A stretch of 64,000 bases of DNA, from the NCBI GenBank assembly GCA_002205965.3, contig NADL03000657.1:1240001-1304000 (forward strand), read 5' to 3'. The position numbers were made by a program, and so were the translations under genes. The stretch is from Kappaphycus alvarezii (Eukaryota; Rhodophyta; Florideophyceae; Gigartinales; Solieriaceae). The notes beneath the pieces were generated by a model, which had not been told where the DNA came from, did no database searches, and was given only the letters and a program-made list of their open reading frames with translations. How positions within the stretch are numbered: the stretch's first letter is position 1; every line of letters starts with the position of its first letter. Of this stretch, positions 11,884 through 22,878 are shown in pieces.

Positions 11884-12465
11884 TGTGGCTGATATATTGG
11901 GACGAGTTCGTGTGGGGTGTTAAGCGCAAACGAGTAGATCAAGGTAGAGCTGTGGTTGAAACTTCGGTTGAGGCTGGCTGGGTTAAGCCGGCTGCTCCAA
12001 ACCAGGGTTTATAAAGAACTGAAGATAGTTACAAACTAAAGGAGAATACAGTCTAACAGTAGCGATTTCAAAAGGTTTTTCCGTAAAACAGCCTGACGGT
12101 ATCATGAGTAGCGCTTTCAGAGTTGTAGTCGGCACGAGTGACATACTCTGACAAGATGTAAGAAGTACAATGGTCCAGGTGGAATGGGATAGCAAGGCGA
12201 CTTTTGATTGGTAAAACAATGATATAATATCGCAGTGTGTAACTCGCTCGTAACTATTACAAGTGTATCAATGGATCAAGAGCTGTGTTCAGAACTGTAA
12301 GGAAAGTGTAATGAGAGAAAAGTGCCTAGTAGCCTTGGTTTCAAGGTTACCGGTGGCTTGAATCTACAGTACAGTGGAAGCAGTGAATTCTTGTAAAGCT
12401 GTAAGGTCTGTGAAGTGAAATACTACGGTCGAGTATTTATGTAGAGCAAACTTCCGATTGATTCC

Positions 12466-13520
12466 CTATATTTGATAATGCCAATTGTTGTATCTCATCT
12501 CCATGGGGGCCGTCTTTGCAGTAAGCTCCTCATACATGTTTGAATCCAATGGGGCTGACACTAGTTTCCAATTGTCCATTCCGTGGTCGATCAAGATTTT
12601 CGATACGAACTTATCTTGACAAAGGTAAAAGGTTCCATCCTTTTTTCTGCCACCTCTTACTCCAAGAAATTCTTTAAGGACACCGAGATCCGGGATCTTA
12701 GATAATGTAGTGAGTGCCATTTTAGCACGCGAAAACTAGGTTTCACTGTCAGAGATCAATAGCATGTCATCGACGTATGAAAAAATAAAAATCTTATCAC
12801 GTCCCTTATCTAAAATCCAAGTACTTTCAGAATATTCCAGTTTTGTAGACCCAAGCTGCGTAAGCTTCTTATTTATGTGAAAATATCTGATCCTTGGAGC
12901 CTTTTTAAACTGTAGAGGCTTTTGGGCAACTTGCACACATAGTCTGGTGTGCTCTTATCCTCAAAACCCTTTATGTGTGACATTTAAAGGTCTTCAACTA
13001 ATTCTTCATGCAGAAACGCACTGCTGCCATTCATTTGATGCACATGTGCTTTCAGTTCTCCAGAAAGGGTGACGGCAATTCGTACCGCGGTAAAATCAAG
13101 TACTAGCGAGTACAGATTATCATAGTCACTCTCTTTCTGATTGAATCCAGGCACGACCACCCTTGCTTTGTATTTTTAACGGACCCATCTGCATGCCTCT
13201 TAACTTTGAGAGTAAACTTTGTAGTAGTATTTTCTTGCCTCTAGTTCGAGGCGCGAGTTCCCATGTACCTCTCTCACACAATACTTCCAGTTCAGTGCTG
13301 AAAGCCTCAATTTATTTATCGCAATTCGCAGAATTCCGAGCCGTAGCCATGGTGGCTCATCATCAGAATAAATTGGCCTCTTCTTAGTGGCGAGCACTTT
13401 AGGGTCCAAGTATTTAGGGTTAGGCTTCCAGACTCTAGAATTTCGTCTCGGCTCTGCAGTAGTGAGGACTTGATGAGCCTCAGGGTTCAGCGCACCACTT
13501 GCATCTTGATTTATCTGCAC
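12466..13520 (-). pseudogene. copia reverse transcriptase region
   Basis: Motifs in order on the minus strand: PPWLRLGILRIA.. linker (13.4 kb), RT N-terminal HADGSVK..YKARVVVPGF (13.15 kb), FIFSYVDDMLLISDS (12.75 kb, intact YVDD catalytic motif) and LGVLKEFLGVRGGRKKDGTF (12.65 kb). At least four frame changes or stops interrupt the domain. Confidence 0.8.
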
Positions 13521-13851
13521 TTGCTCGGTTTCATCGTGATCATCGTTAATTGGTGTATGGCCAAGCTAATACAGTGCAGAAGTTATATCATCTGCTCTGG
13601 TGTTACCTTCATCAGCAATGTTAATTATTACGTGGTTTTATTATTCATTGTTTGGACTATGTCCCCCTTGCAGGTACCCAGGGTAAACTAGCTCATTAAA
13701 ACAAGCATTTCTGGTGTACTTAAAACGTCTGTTTTTCGGATCAAACTTTTTTACATTCAATTTCCCATCCAATAGTACCCATTAGAATTATAAGCTTTTT
13801 TTTGGTGTCAAGCTTCTTAAGCTTTTGATTTGGTAGACCCACCAAGGCCTC

Positions 13852-14530
13852 TCACCAAAATCCTCTATAGTTTGAGATGTTCGGCGGACTTCCATTTATT
13901 ACTTCGTAAGGTGTCTTATTACTGATACAACTTATATGAATGACATTTTGAATGTCCACTGCGGTTAGGACTGCCTTACCCCAGAACTTATTGTTTAAGT
14001 TTGAGTGCGAAAGTATGGATCTCAAACGTTCCATGATGATACGGTTCATCATCTCAACAATCCCATTAGATTGAGAATTACATGGGGAAGTGATGGATTG
14101 GGCAATCCATTCATCTGCGGGATATGAGGTTACAGGTTTGTTAACAAATTAACCTCCATTTTCCGTGTATATACTTTTGATTCCACGCTCATGGATGGTG
14201 CGAAATCGAGTAATAAATGCTCGAATCTTTCGTATGGTGTCACTCGTTTGCTTGAGAGCGATGACCTAACCAAATAGTGAAGCACAACAAGTGATGAGAG
14301 GAAAGTACTTGGAGTGTCCCCAGGTTGCCTCATGAAGAGGTCCGCATAAATCCATGAACATAATGTCTCTCACTGAGCAATTATTTGGTTTCAAAGTGCT
14401 TTTGCGGATTCCATGAGCCTGTTTTACTTCCGCAAATAGTCTGCACATGATATTTCCTGGCTTATAGGAGCGAAAAACAATGGTGAGAGGGCCTTTCATA
14501 CTCTCACAAATCTTATTGTCTTTCAATAAA
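13852..14530 (-). pseudogene. copia integrase region
   Basis: Minus frames show MFMDLCGPLHEATWGHSKYF (first Asp of the DDE core), SIYTENGG (second catalytic position, Glu where Asp is expected) and SNGIVEMMNRIIMERLRSIL (third catalytic Glu). After that, FWGKAVLTAVDIQN is the usual copia continuation. The N-terminal zinc-binding part is unclear. Frames change near 14300 and 14100. Confidence 0.75.
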
Positions 14531-14867
14531 GAATGATTTTCTTACTTCTTTCACCTCCGCTCACACTCGCGTGATTGGCTGATACAACAGAGCCTGAAGA
14601 AGAGCTCTTTTTTGTAATAGTTTCGATATCTGTAGCAGTAGTTGCATTGATGTTGTAGATTCCGCTGTCCTCTAAGGTGACACGAGCAAGAGTTTTTCCA
14701 TTACGTGAATCAGTAAATGTAGTTGCACCATCCTCACAAGCTACACTTATATCCATGCAGTTGAGGAGAGGAACGGACGAAAGATTGAGAGAGATCGTTG
14801 GTGCATAGATTACATCCTGTAGTTTGATCCATTCGTTCTCATCTGCCGTGTTCAGGTTAACTGTGCC

Positions 14868-15700
14868 TTAGTACTGACCCACTATAGTTTTGATGTCATC
14901 AAGTTGAATGGCATTATCTTTTTCATAGAGTTCTGTGAACACAGACTGATTACAACAAATGTAATGAATCGCCCCACTGTCCAATATAAAACATTTGCGC
15001 AAGGTATTTTCAATATTCCGAGCACTTTTTGTTGCTCTCACTAGAGAGTTGATTATTTTAACCATAGAAACTCGGGGCTTGGGCAAACATTTTCGCTTTT
15101 TAGCAAAATTGAAGTTACGTCTCTGGTTTGGGTTGAATCCAAGGCTTTTCTGATTATTTACATGGTATTGTTTCTACTCTTTGGTATCAGGGGACTCATT
15201 ACCTTTTTTTACCAGTTAATTTACTTTTTTCCCCTTCAACTGCCGCTGCGAAATGACCTCTTCGTTCTTGATTGCCACTAGTGGAACAATTATCTCTATA
15301 TTCATCGATAAGCCTATTCGGAACCGCCTCCTAAGTGTCTTTGGCTCTGTGCATTGTTTAAATTACAGCAATTTTGGCTTCATATTCGTCAAAACCTTTG
15401 ATTTAGGACGGCAGAATTGACACTTGCATGAACTCATTTATCTTCTGGCCAATATCTTCTAGTTTTGTAAAGCCTAGCTCCAATTCGTCAATAGGGTCTG
15501 AGATGGATTTTCCAATTTCCAATTATTAGGTGGTTGTAATAACATCGCCTGGATTCGCGAGCAAAGCTTCTTACAATAACTTCACCTAACTATCCCACGT
15601 TTCCGTTCCGTCAAAACTTGCAAGTGCCAAATAAAATCACCGGAAAATCCCCCACACCTTGTTGTTGACGAAATAGAAGCTCAGTACGCTGCCTTAGATA
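14868..15700 (-). pseudogene. copia gag/protease region
   Basis: The frame at 14868-15086 reads CFILDSGAIHYICCNQSVF, the aspartic protease signature (DSG) typical of copia proteins. Upstream, on the minus strand to about 15.7 kb, low-quality frames are consistent with gag. Stops and frame changes separate the pieces. Confidence 0.65.
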
Positions 15701-15926
15701 ATACCAGTAGCTGTCTATTCCATCTGAGCCATCTAAGTTGAACATTTTTTTTATCAAAAAAAAGACCACACGGGACCACTTCTTCAAGCCCTGTGTGACA
15801 TATTCCTGTGCCTAATCCATTTCCGCACCTTTTGAACTTTAGTGAGATGCAAGGCGCTCTGTATCTTTTTGAGGCGCAAATTGGCGTTTCTTTTAAGATA
15901 TTTGTAGTGAAAAAACCTGTGCGCTG

Positions 15927-16866
15927 TTCTTCTCGTCTAGGAACGGAACCGAATCCCATTAGATAACGAGAAAAAACACACACAAAAACAAGACCCACAG
16001 CGTGTTCGCTGTCCCTCTTTCTCTTTAAGAACCCTGCGATGATGTAGCACAGGTCTCCGACAGCGAGGAAAAGTGGGGCTGGAAGGGCAGGGGTGATTCC
16101 TTGGACGGCTGGACGGTATAATTATCCTCAGAGTTGTAAGGCCGGACCGCGGTCCGTCGAATGCTGTACTTGAAAAAGAAGATGTAGTTGATGGTCAGCT
16201 ATTTAATATATTTTCTTTTCGAGATACGGATGTTATCACCAACGACAACATTGGAGTTCTTATTTGTATATAGACGCCGGAATCCGGGGCGCCAAGTGTG
16301 AATAAAGATAACAAACAAACAACAAAAGGGTTACTATAATATTAAATAGAGAGCTGGGAAATAAAAAAGTGGGACCCGGGCGGATAAACGTAGCTATAGC
16401 CAAAGTTGCCGTTTGCAAGGTTTTTGCAAAGGCGGAAGTTGGGAATCATGTTCAGAGAAAACACCGGGGTGGCTGTTTAATTAGAGGCCCTAGTGTCCAG
16501 GTAGGTATCAATACTATTTTGCTAGATTAGAGTTATTTACGACGGCGGGGTAAGTAAAGTTAGGATCAGCCAAGTAATGGAGATCCAAGTAGAGATAAGT
16601 ACAGTAAAGTCGGAACTTGGCTCATTAGGTGCCTTTCACATGCGAAAATATCGAGTCCAATTTGGGGGTCGAATGGTCCGGACTGCAAGCCCTCGATCTC
16701 TCACGGGTGATTATACGGTACCAAGAGTAATAATGGATGAAAAACGAAATTGCCCTTACTGTACACTGTACAGCAGCGGCTAGTTAGCAGAGAAATAGAT
16801 CAAAAAAGATCATTAATATCAGCTCTGCCGATGGCAGTACAGTGAGAGTGCCACTCGCACTACAAT
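15927..16866 (+). repeat. ~1-kb direct repeat, copy 2
   Basis: Same orientation and order of blocks as 5800-6780, starting at TTCTTCTCGTCTAGGAA and ending just after CTCTGCCGATGGCAGTACAG. See copy 1 for the shared motifs. Confidence 0.75.
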
Positions 16867-17499
16867 AGTATGTGTTTCTAAATACCGAGAGGTCTAAAGT
16901 GAGTTTTTCACTAATCACTCTGGCTGTTTTGTCCGCAATCCCATGGTCTGAACCAGTCCTTTTTGCTTTTTGGGAAAGTTTTGGAGGTCTACTAGATCTA
17001 CTGGCCTTTCCAAAAATCTAGGGTGCGTGTAGGAACCTTTAGACGCAATCTATGGGCCTATTAACCAAAAAAGCAATTGCTGAAATACTAAGACCTTCCA
17101 CTTTGAAAGCAATGGTTTGTACTTTGTGGCATTTTTGAATGCTAGTCGACTGCTCGTGCTATTGGGAAGAGATGTAGAGCCTGGTTTACGCTCATATGTT
17201 CTACATTTCGCCGTTGGTGGAAGATATTTTTATCCTGTTGTACAGTATACTTTCAGGCTGGGTTGATTGGAGTGTAAATAAAAATCTTTGTTTTTAAGTT
17301 TTTAGTACCCCTGATTTCAAATATTAGATTTGTTTTTAATTTTAATTGCCGCATTTGGTAATATGTAAAATTTGTAGGGTGTCGTATACTTTCACCCGGC
17401 TGTGCATCTGTAAAGAGGGGCTCAGTCCTAATAGTTTCTACAGGTGATCCATAAGTCACACGTAATACAACAGTCACACTTGTGAAGGCAACAGCTGTA
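16867..17499. other. no recognisable gene
   Basis: AT-rich intergenic stretch with no ORF above 75 codons that carries a motif. It precedes the TACTGTAC cluster. Confidence 0.5.
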
Positions 17500-17935
17500 A
17501 ATTAACCACTGGACAGTACTGTACTGTACAATTTCTGTATTCATCTAAACTACAGTACAGTGCTGTATTGCTGTCAACTGCCTCTGTACGAAAACCCTAG
17601 CAAGACAAAATGTAAATGTATTCTAAAATAATTAAATTTGTTTTTTAATATTGAGGCACCTAAATCAAATTGATTATTTAAGCCCAAAAGAAGATTATAC
17701 TTGGGCATTCAATGTGTTGAGTGTACAGCAAGGATACTGTAGATATTTAAGTGCAGTCATTGAGCATGGAGAAGGCACTGCGGTACACGTAGATACAGTA
17801 CAGTGCAGTAGAGTACAAAGTGGCGTACTGTGTGGCCTCGAGAGGTATGATCTACATATTGCACTGTACTGGACAACGTGGCATAGTACTGTACTGTACT
17901 TCGCGGTATAGTACAGTATAGTACAGTAAGAAGCT
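17500..17935. promoter_or_regulatory. TACTGTAC-motif cluster upstream of the transporter gene
   Basis: Dense palindrome-like motifs built from GTAC: CAGTACTGTACTGTAC at about 17515, CTACAGTACAGTGCTG at about 17550, TACAGTACAGTGCAGTA at about 17795, and TAGTACTGTACTGTACTT followed by GTACAGTATAGTACAG at 17883-17930. The nearest gene is the transporter (start 18580). Comparable clusters occur near the other putative host genes. A regulatory role is inference; it may equally be a dispersed simple repeat. Confidence 0.4.
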
Positions 17936-18579
17936 GAACGTCAAAAGTCAGGAGAGGGGAGGCGGACATGAGGAAAGCGGAGTTTGGAATTGTGATTTAT
18001 GATTTCAAATCAGCTGCGACAAATTTACCCCTTGGCACGGAAAGGTTGTTCATTCCCATTTGCAACAAAGTTGAAAACCGCTTTCCTTGCCCCCTCCCCT
18101 CTCCCCCCCCTGAACTTGTCCTGTCGGTTATTCAACAAGACCCAGCATCAATACCGCCACCCCAACTGCCTACCTCCTCATTCCATTCCTCCAGCCCACC
18201 CCACACACACTGTCCGCTTTTTGACTAGACGTCCGACACAGTCTCCGTATCTCGAACGCCCTCACTTCTTGCATCTACCGTTCAAACATTACCACTTTTC
18301 TTGACGTAATTCAATTCCAACCGCGGCCCATAATCTACCGTTCCCTGTCGTCCTCTGAATCACTTTATCATCTCTCGCACAAATACCCCTTGACCATACT
18401 CTTGAATCACAACCCTCCACTCTTGCTGTCATTACATCATGACAACCCCTTCTGATCCCTCTCCACCCCCTGTCCCCACCCCCACTTCCACTTCCATCCC
18501 CCTTCCTCTTCTTCCATAGAACCCCCCCTCTTCCGTCTCCGCGTCCGCATACCCCTCTCATTCCTTTAATCCTCTCACC

Positions 18580-19614
18580 ATGATTTCCAATTTCAGAAAC
18601 AACCTCTCCAATGTCGACCTCCGCACTGTCAGTTGCATGCTTCTCAACTTTTTCTCCTCCACTCTTCTCGTCATTATGAACAAAGTCGCCATGGATATTT
18701 ACAGTTTCAAGTTTGCTGCCACTCTCACATGCTTTCATCTCATCTCCACATTTCTTCTTCTTCTCATTACGGCACGACTCGGCATCTTTGAAATCAAGCG
18801 CCTCCCCGTTCGTGATGTAGCAAAGCTCGCCGCGGGGACCATGGGCTTTATCACCTTGACCAATCTTAGTTTGCAACATAATAGTGTCGGCTTTTATCAG
18901 GTCATGAAGGTCATGACCACTCCCACAGTTGTGATTATCGAAGCTCTTCTGTATCAAAAGTATCTCGAAACGACACTCAAGATCTCTCTCGTTCCTGTAT
19001 GTTTGGGGGTTATTATTACTACTGTTACGGACGTTCGTCTAAATCTTATCGGCACAATCTATGCAGTGGCCGGGGTTGTTGTCACATCGTTTTATCAGAT
19101 CTGGTCCGGTACTCTGCAGCGCTCTCTTGATTGCAATGCCCTTCAATTGCAAACCTACGTGGCCCCACTCGCCGCCTTGTTCCTCATGCCTCTGATCCCT
19201 GCCTTGGAGGATTGGTCATTTGACAATTTGGAATCGATTTGGTATTACAACTTTACCCCAAAGAACATGTCTGTGATTGGCACAACCGGTTTCTTTGGAT
19301 TCTTGGTGAATATATCCATCTTTTTGGTGATTGGAAGGTCGAGTCCGTTGTCTTACAATATCTTGGGGCACAGCAAGACTGTGGTTGTTCTACTATCGGA
19401 TTACATTCTCTTCAACCGGCCTTTAACCTTCAAATCGACGGTAGGAATCCTGTTGACGCTCACAGGTATCTTTTGGTACACCAGTCTCAAGTTAGAAAAG
19501 GCCAACAAGGAAAAGGAGGCTCGTGAGAGGGGACCAACATCAAAAATGAGCGAAACAAAGCAGGACATTCTTGCGGAGGAAAAAATTGAACTAGTAAACT
19601 CGCGGGAGGAATAA
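18580..19614 (+). CDS. SLC35E3-like nucleotide-sugar / triose-phosphate translocator family transporter
   Basis: 344 codons, intact, no intron. A drug/metabolite-transporter superfamily protein of the TPT family. Family signatures: LNFFSSTLLVIMNKVAM in the first helix (residues about 20-40), SVGFYQVMKVMTTP in the fourth helix, TSFYQIWSGTLQ, and SPLSYNILGHSKTVVVL in the ninth. The hydrophobic pattern fits about ten membrane helices, and the C-terminal tail of about 40 residues is charged (KLEKANKEKEARE...), as in other members facing the cytosol. Human SLC35E3 and plant UDP-rhamnose/galactose and UDP-xylose transporters are the closest groups by motif. Likely location Golgi; the actual sugar nucleotide cannot be read from sequence. 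The start is supported by the CACCATG context. The region 18060-18570 upstream is strongly pyrimidine-rich. Confidence 0.92.
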   Translation: MISNFRNNLSNVDLRTVSCMLLNFFSSTLLVIMNKVAMDIYSFKFAATLTCFHLISTFLLLLITARLGIFEIKRLPVRDVAKLAAGTMGFITLTNLSLQHNSVGFYQVMKVMTTPTVVIIEALLYQKYLETTLKISLVPVCLGVIITTVTDVRLNLIGTIYAVAGVVVTSFYQIWSGTLQRSLDCNALQLQTYVAPLAALFLMPLIPALEDWSFDNLESIWYYNFTPKNMSVIGTTGFFGFLVNISIFLVIGRSSPLSYNILGHSKTVVVLLSDYILFNRPLTFKSTVGILLTLTGIFWYTSLKLEKANKEKEARERGPTSKMSETKQDILAEEKIELVNSREE

Positions 19615-20187
19615 GGAGCGGCCACAACATCGATGTAGCGATGTAGGAGGGAACAAATAACCATAGATATGAATGGTGCGGCTTGCGATTAGATGTATGT
19701 TCAAGGGAGAACTGAAATCGGGGGGCGGACGGGAGCGGAGCGGGGGCCAGAGTGTCGGACGAGAGCAGTTTGGAACGGATGTAGTGAGGTCAAAGGGTAT
19801 GACTGTGTATCATCTAACGCTAGAATGAGAAAGAATACTTAAAGCTTTCGCGTTTGCATTGCAGCAGTGCACACAGCACACGTGCATATAGAGAGAGGTG
19901 TGAGCATCTATGACACAGTAACGAGGGCGGGCAGCATGTAAAGGCCAAGCGGGGCGCAACCAAAGATGCGGGTCGTAGCAGGCGTGGTTCGGCACGCGTG
20001 GTACGATGCGCGGAAAAGGCATGCCGAGTGTCTTAGCAAATGGTTGCATTCTGGAGATGGAAAAGTGGCGCGTACCACGGACAAACTGCATAATGCGTTA
20101 TGGATGGGTTGGATACAGGGCTCGACAGCAGTCCGTGGGACATGTCCTCCTTTCGTTGGCAAAGTGGAAGCGGGACAAGACGTTATA
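19615..20187. other. 3' flank between convergent genes
   Basis: No gene is recognised. It holds the 3' end of the transporter transcript and the 3' end of the minus-strand membrane-protein gene. Frames here are shadows of GC-rich sequence. Confidence 0.4.
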
Positions 20188-21115
20188 CAATGTGCTCCTG
20201 GTGGGCTGAAGTGTCCCCGAGAAGCATGGCTACATAGTTGAGGAGGCCTAGGAGCAACCATGCGATGGTAAGGGTAGTAAGACCACCGGCCATGTAGTAT
20301 ATGGTAAGCCAGGCTAGGGTTTCGCAAAGCACTGCTAGAGGGTGGGATAGTTGCTGGGCGGCGGCTCGGGTTAGTATAAAGGCCCAAAAGGCGAGGAGGC
20401 CGGTGGAGAAGAAAAGGGTGATTGTGACATCGTCTAGTTGATTGCGAGGATGGGGGCGGGTTTGGGGCTAGTGGGAGAGAAATGGAGAATGACGGGGAGT
20501 ATGGACCAAAAGGTGGCCCACGTGCGGATGTTGAGTTGGGATTGTAGTTCGGAGCCGTGGAGGCGGGAACGGAGGTTGGAGAGGGCGGGAATGAGAAGGG
20601 TGGTGGAGGAGTGGAGTAGGAGGATGAGACGAGGGGTGCATGCGGGGGTATTGGGTGGTAGAACAAGGCGAGTAGGGAGGTGGAGATGAAAAGGATGGCT
20701 AGGGGGTTGTTGGGGTTGACAAGGGATGGTAGCTGAGTGAGAGAATGGAGGAGAGGGAGAGATGGAGGGAGGCGAGGGTTGGGAGGGGATGTTGTGGAGG
20801 GCGAGAAGGAAGAGGTAGGATCGAAGGGAGGAGAGGAAACCGAGGAGTAGGGAAGTGGGGTGAGGAGGGTGGATGGAGGGGGTTTGTATAGGCCGAAGAG
20901 AGACCAGAACCAGAGGGAGGTGGAAATGGAGAGGTTGTGAAGAAGGGCAAAGTGGGAGGGTAGGGGTAGAGTGGGAGGAGAATATGGAGCGAGAAGGGAT
21001 GGAGGAAGGTGGTGGCAATGTAGAGAATGGAGAGAGGAAGGACAATACGGAGTTGCATAGTGGAGGAGGAGTCATGGTGGGGAGGAGGAATGGGGGGGAG
21101 GAGTTGGGTGGACAA
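20188..21115 (-). pseudogene. disrupted or multi-exon multi-pass membrane protein gene
   Basis: The clearest part is the C-terminus, 20420 down to the TAA at 20188: VTITLFFSTGLLAFWAFILT, then LCETLAWLTIYYMAGGLTTL and IAWLLLGLLNYVAMLLGDTS. Upstream hydrophobic segments lie in other frames: FALLHNLSISTSLWFWSLFG (about 20.9 kb), NPLAILFISTSLLALFYH (about 20.65 kb), LNIRTWATFWSILPVILHF (about 20.5 kb) and LRIVLPLSILYIATTF near the possible start. Frame switches lack obvious GT..AG introns between some segments, so this is either a frameshifted gene or sequence error. Caution: the coding strand is pyrimidine-rich, which yields Leu/Phe/Ser in every frame. No family was recognised. Confidence 0.4.
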
Positions 21116-21207
21116 GGGGTTGGGTATATGGGGAAGGGGATGGATGCAGGGACCAAGATGTCGAGGGGGAGGAGAGGACTTTTTGAGTAAAGATTACAAG
21201 AGGGCAA

Positions 21208-21709
21208 AGGGGTGTGGGAATGACAAGGAGAGAGAGTTGATTGGTGGAAAAGTGTGATTTATTTTTGTTAATTATTATGTTGGTGCCCGCACCACCAACC
21301 AGTTGAATCCGTTACCCGACCTTGACAGTTACAAATGCTCATCTACAGTACGGCACTCAAGCTCCCTCCTGCCCAAATGACACGAGTGCCACGATTTATC
21401 CCCTTTGCCCAAATCTTATTCATTCATCCTCTACAGTAGAAAAAAAATTACAAAATACAAAAGAAAAAAACTGTCCCTGCCCACACTTGCCGCAACACGC
21501 AACCCCCTCGTTGTATATTTTCCTCTACCATCCATCTACCCTCACCCCACCTCACCCCACCCACCGGTCGTCGTATCAACAAACCGCCCGCCCGTCCCCC
21601 ACCTGCCTCATCCAAATTCTTTGCACCCCCACTCGTTTCCTCCCTCAATCCTCCCCCTCCCCCTTTCTCACATCACACCCCTTCCTAACCGGTCTTGCTT
21701 TTATTTCAA
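21208..21709. promoter_or_regulatory. intergenic region between divergent genes
   Basis: It lies between the possible start of the minus-strand membrane-protein gene and the plus-strand gene at 21710. It contains an AT-rich block (21258-21275, TTATTTTTGTTAATTATT) and a CTACAGTACGG motif at about 21341, then C-rich sequence. Shared promoter function is inferred from position only. Confidence 0.35.
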
Positions 21710-22639
21710 ATGCCCGACTCCCATGCCTCCGTCGCCGTGTCCGCAGCCCCCCCTCCTCAAACTTCCGCCTCCTCCGCTCGCCGTGACTCCAAACCACATC
21801 ACCGCCCTGCCGCCACTCCCACCCTTCCCACTTCCCGTCCCCCACCACCACCTCGTACACAGTCCAAGCATCCACCACCCCCACGTGATAAATCAGGCAA
21901 GTATCGTGCACCCAGTACTACCGCTACAAGTCATATGGCTATGAATGGCAATCATCCCCATACCAATATTCACGACAACAATGTCGCCAAGGTTAATGTT
22001 CCCATCTCCGGGGGTTGGATGCCTATCGAGAGGGCTGTTTGAAGTTGGAGAAAGTGAGGCATGCTCGTGTTTACGATGCTGAACGAAAGCTCTTGTTTTG
22101 TGAGACGGCCGTCTGGGATATGTTTCAGAGAGGTGTGTCTATGGTGTTGGAGGACTTTTGGAGGGCCAGGCGTCTCTTGTGTATCAAGATGGTTGCTGAG
22201 AATATGGACAGGGAAAAGAGTGTCGAAGAGTTGAGGTATGGCTTTGTGAGGGATGATGCGGCAGGTGGGGGAGTAATGGGGGATTGGGTTGGAATCGCAG
22301 ACATGAGATGTCTTTGAGGGGAAGGGGTGGAGGAGCTGATTCGGCCGCTGCAGATCCCATGACCTGGGGGGAGGCAAGAATAATCCAGGCATGGTCAGAA
22401 GTTTGTTGGAGGAACATGGAATTCTGGCAGAGTTGGAGCGAGAGAGAGAAAAGGAGAGGGAGAGGAACGGGGCTGGCAAGAGAAGGAGGGGGACCACGGA
22501 TAAGCAAAAGATCAAGTTACATTTGCAGGTCGATGAGGCAGAGGCCTTGAGTGATTTAGCAGAGATAAGAGGAGAGAAGAGACCAAGGGAAGAACCCCAT
22601 GGTCCATCAGGTGAGAGAAAGTCGAAGAGACGCAAGTAA
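21710..22639 (+). CDS. intron-containing gene for a basic, helical protein of unknown function
   Basis: Start ATG at 21710 (PDSHASVAVSAAPPPQ). A model with short introns joins all frames: exon 1 21710-21991, a 41-bp GT..AG gap (donor uncertain), exon 2 22033-22235, a 65-bp intron (GTATGG...ATCGCAG), exon 3 22301-22326, a 62-bp intron (GTGGAG...AATCCAG), exon 4 22389-22639 ending in TAA; about 253 residues. The N-terminal 90 residues are Pro/Ser/Thr-rich. Then a conserved-looking helical part follows (HARVYDAERKLLFCETAVWD, MFQRGVSMVLEDFWRARRLL), and an Arg/Lys/Glu-rich coiled tail (GILAELEREREKERER) ends in basic KSKRRK, a possible nuclear signal. I do not recognise the family. Exact splice sites need transcript data. 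Confidence 0.6.
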
Positions 22640-22878
22640 CTCGTGCGCCCCGATGCTTGAATTGGATGACGGACTTTGCACATAGCCCTCCTTCTCTTTC
22701 ACTACTCGATGACAAATCCGTCCAACCCCATTCATGCCCGCTTTGGTTTTACTGAGTTAAAGTTGTAATGTCACATCCAGTCACTGCCCGAATTACGCAC
22801 ACATGGATGAGTCGTACCGTGTCGCAAGGAAAAAAAACACATTAAGCTTGCAGCAAAATCCCTCTGGTCTCTACCTAC

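Larger units (their letters stand above)
11206..15700 (-). mobile_element. Ty1/copia-type element 2, decayed
   Basis: Read on the minus strand from 15.7 to 11.2 kb the order is gag, protease, integrase, RT, RNase H, the copia order. All domains can be recognised by short motifs, but there are many stops and frame changes, so no functional polyprotein remains. Clear LTRs directly abutting it were not found; the direct repeats at 5.8 and 15.9 kb are candidates for its long terminal repeats, but the left one is separated by foreign sequence. Confidence 0.8.

Noticed and set aside
18289..18957. 222-codon minus frame overlapping the transporter start
   Set aside because: Shadow of the transporter gene and its pyrimidine-rich 5' flank; no domain.
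20434..21207. 257-codon minus frame (Pro/Ser/Leu-rich) as an independent protein
   Set aside because: Frame composition is that of a pyrimidine-rich strand; only its last part looks like protein, and this is included in the disrupted membrane-protein entry.
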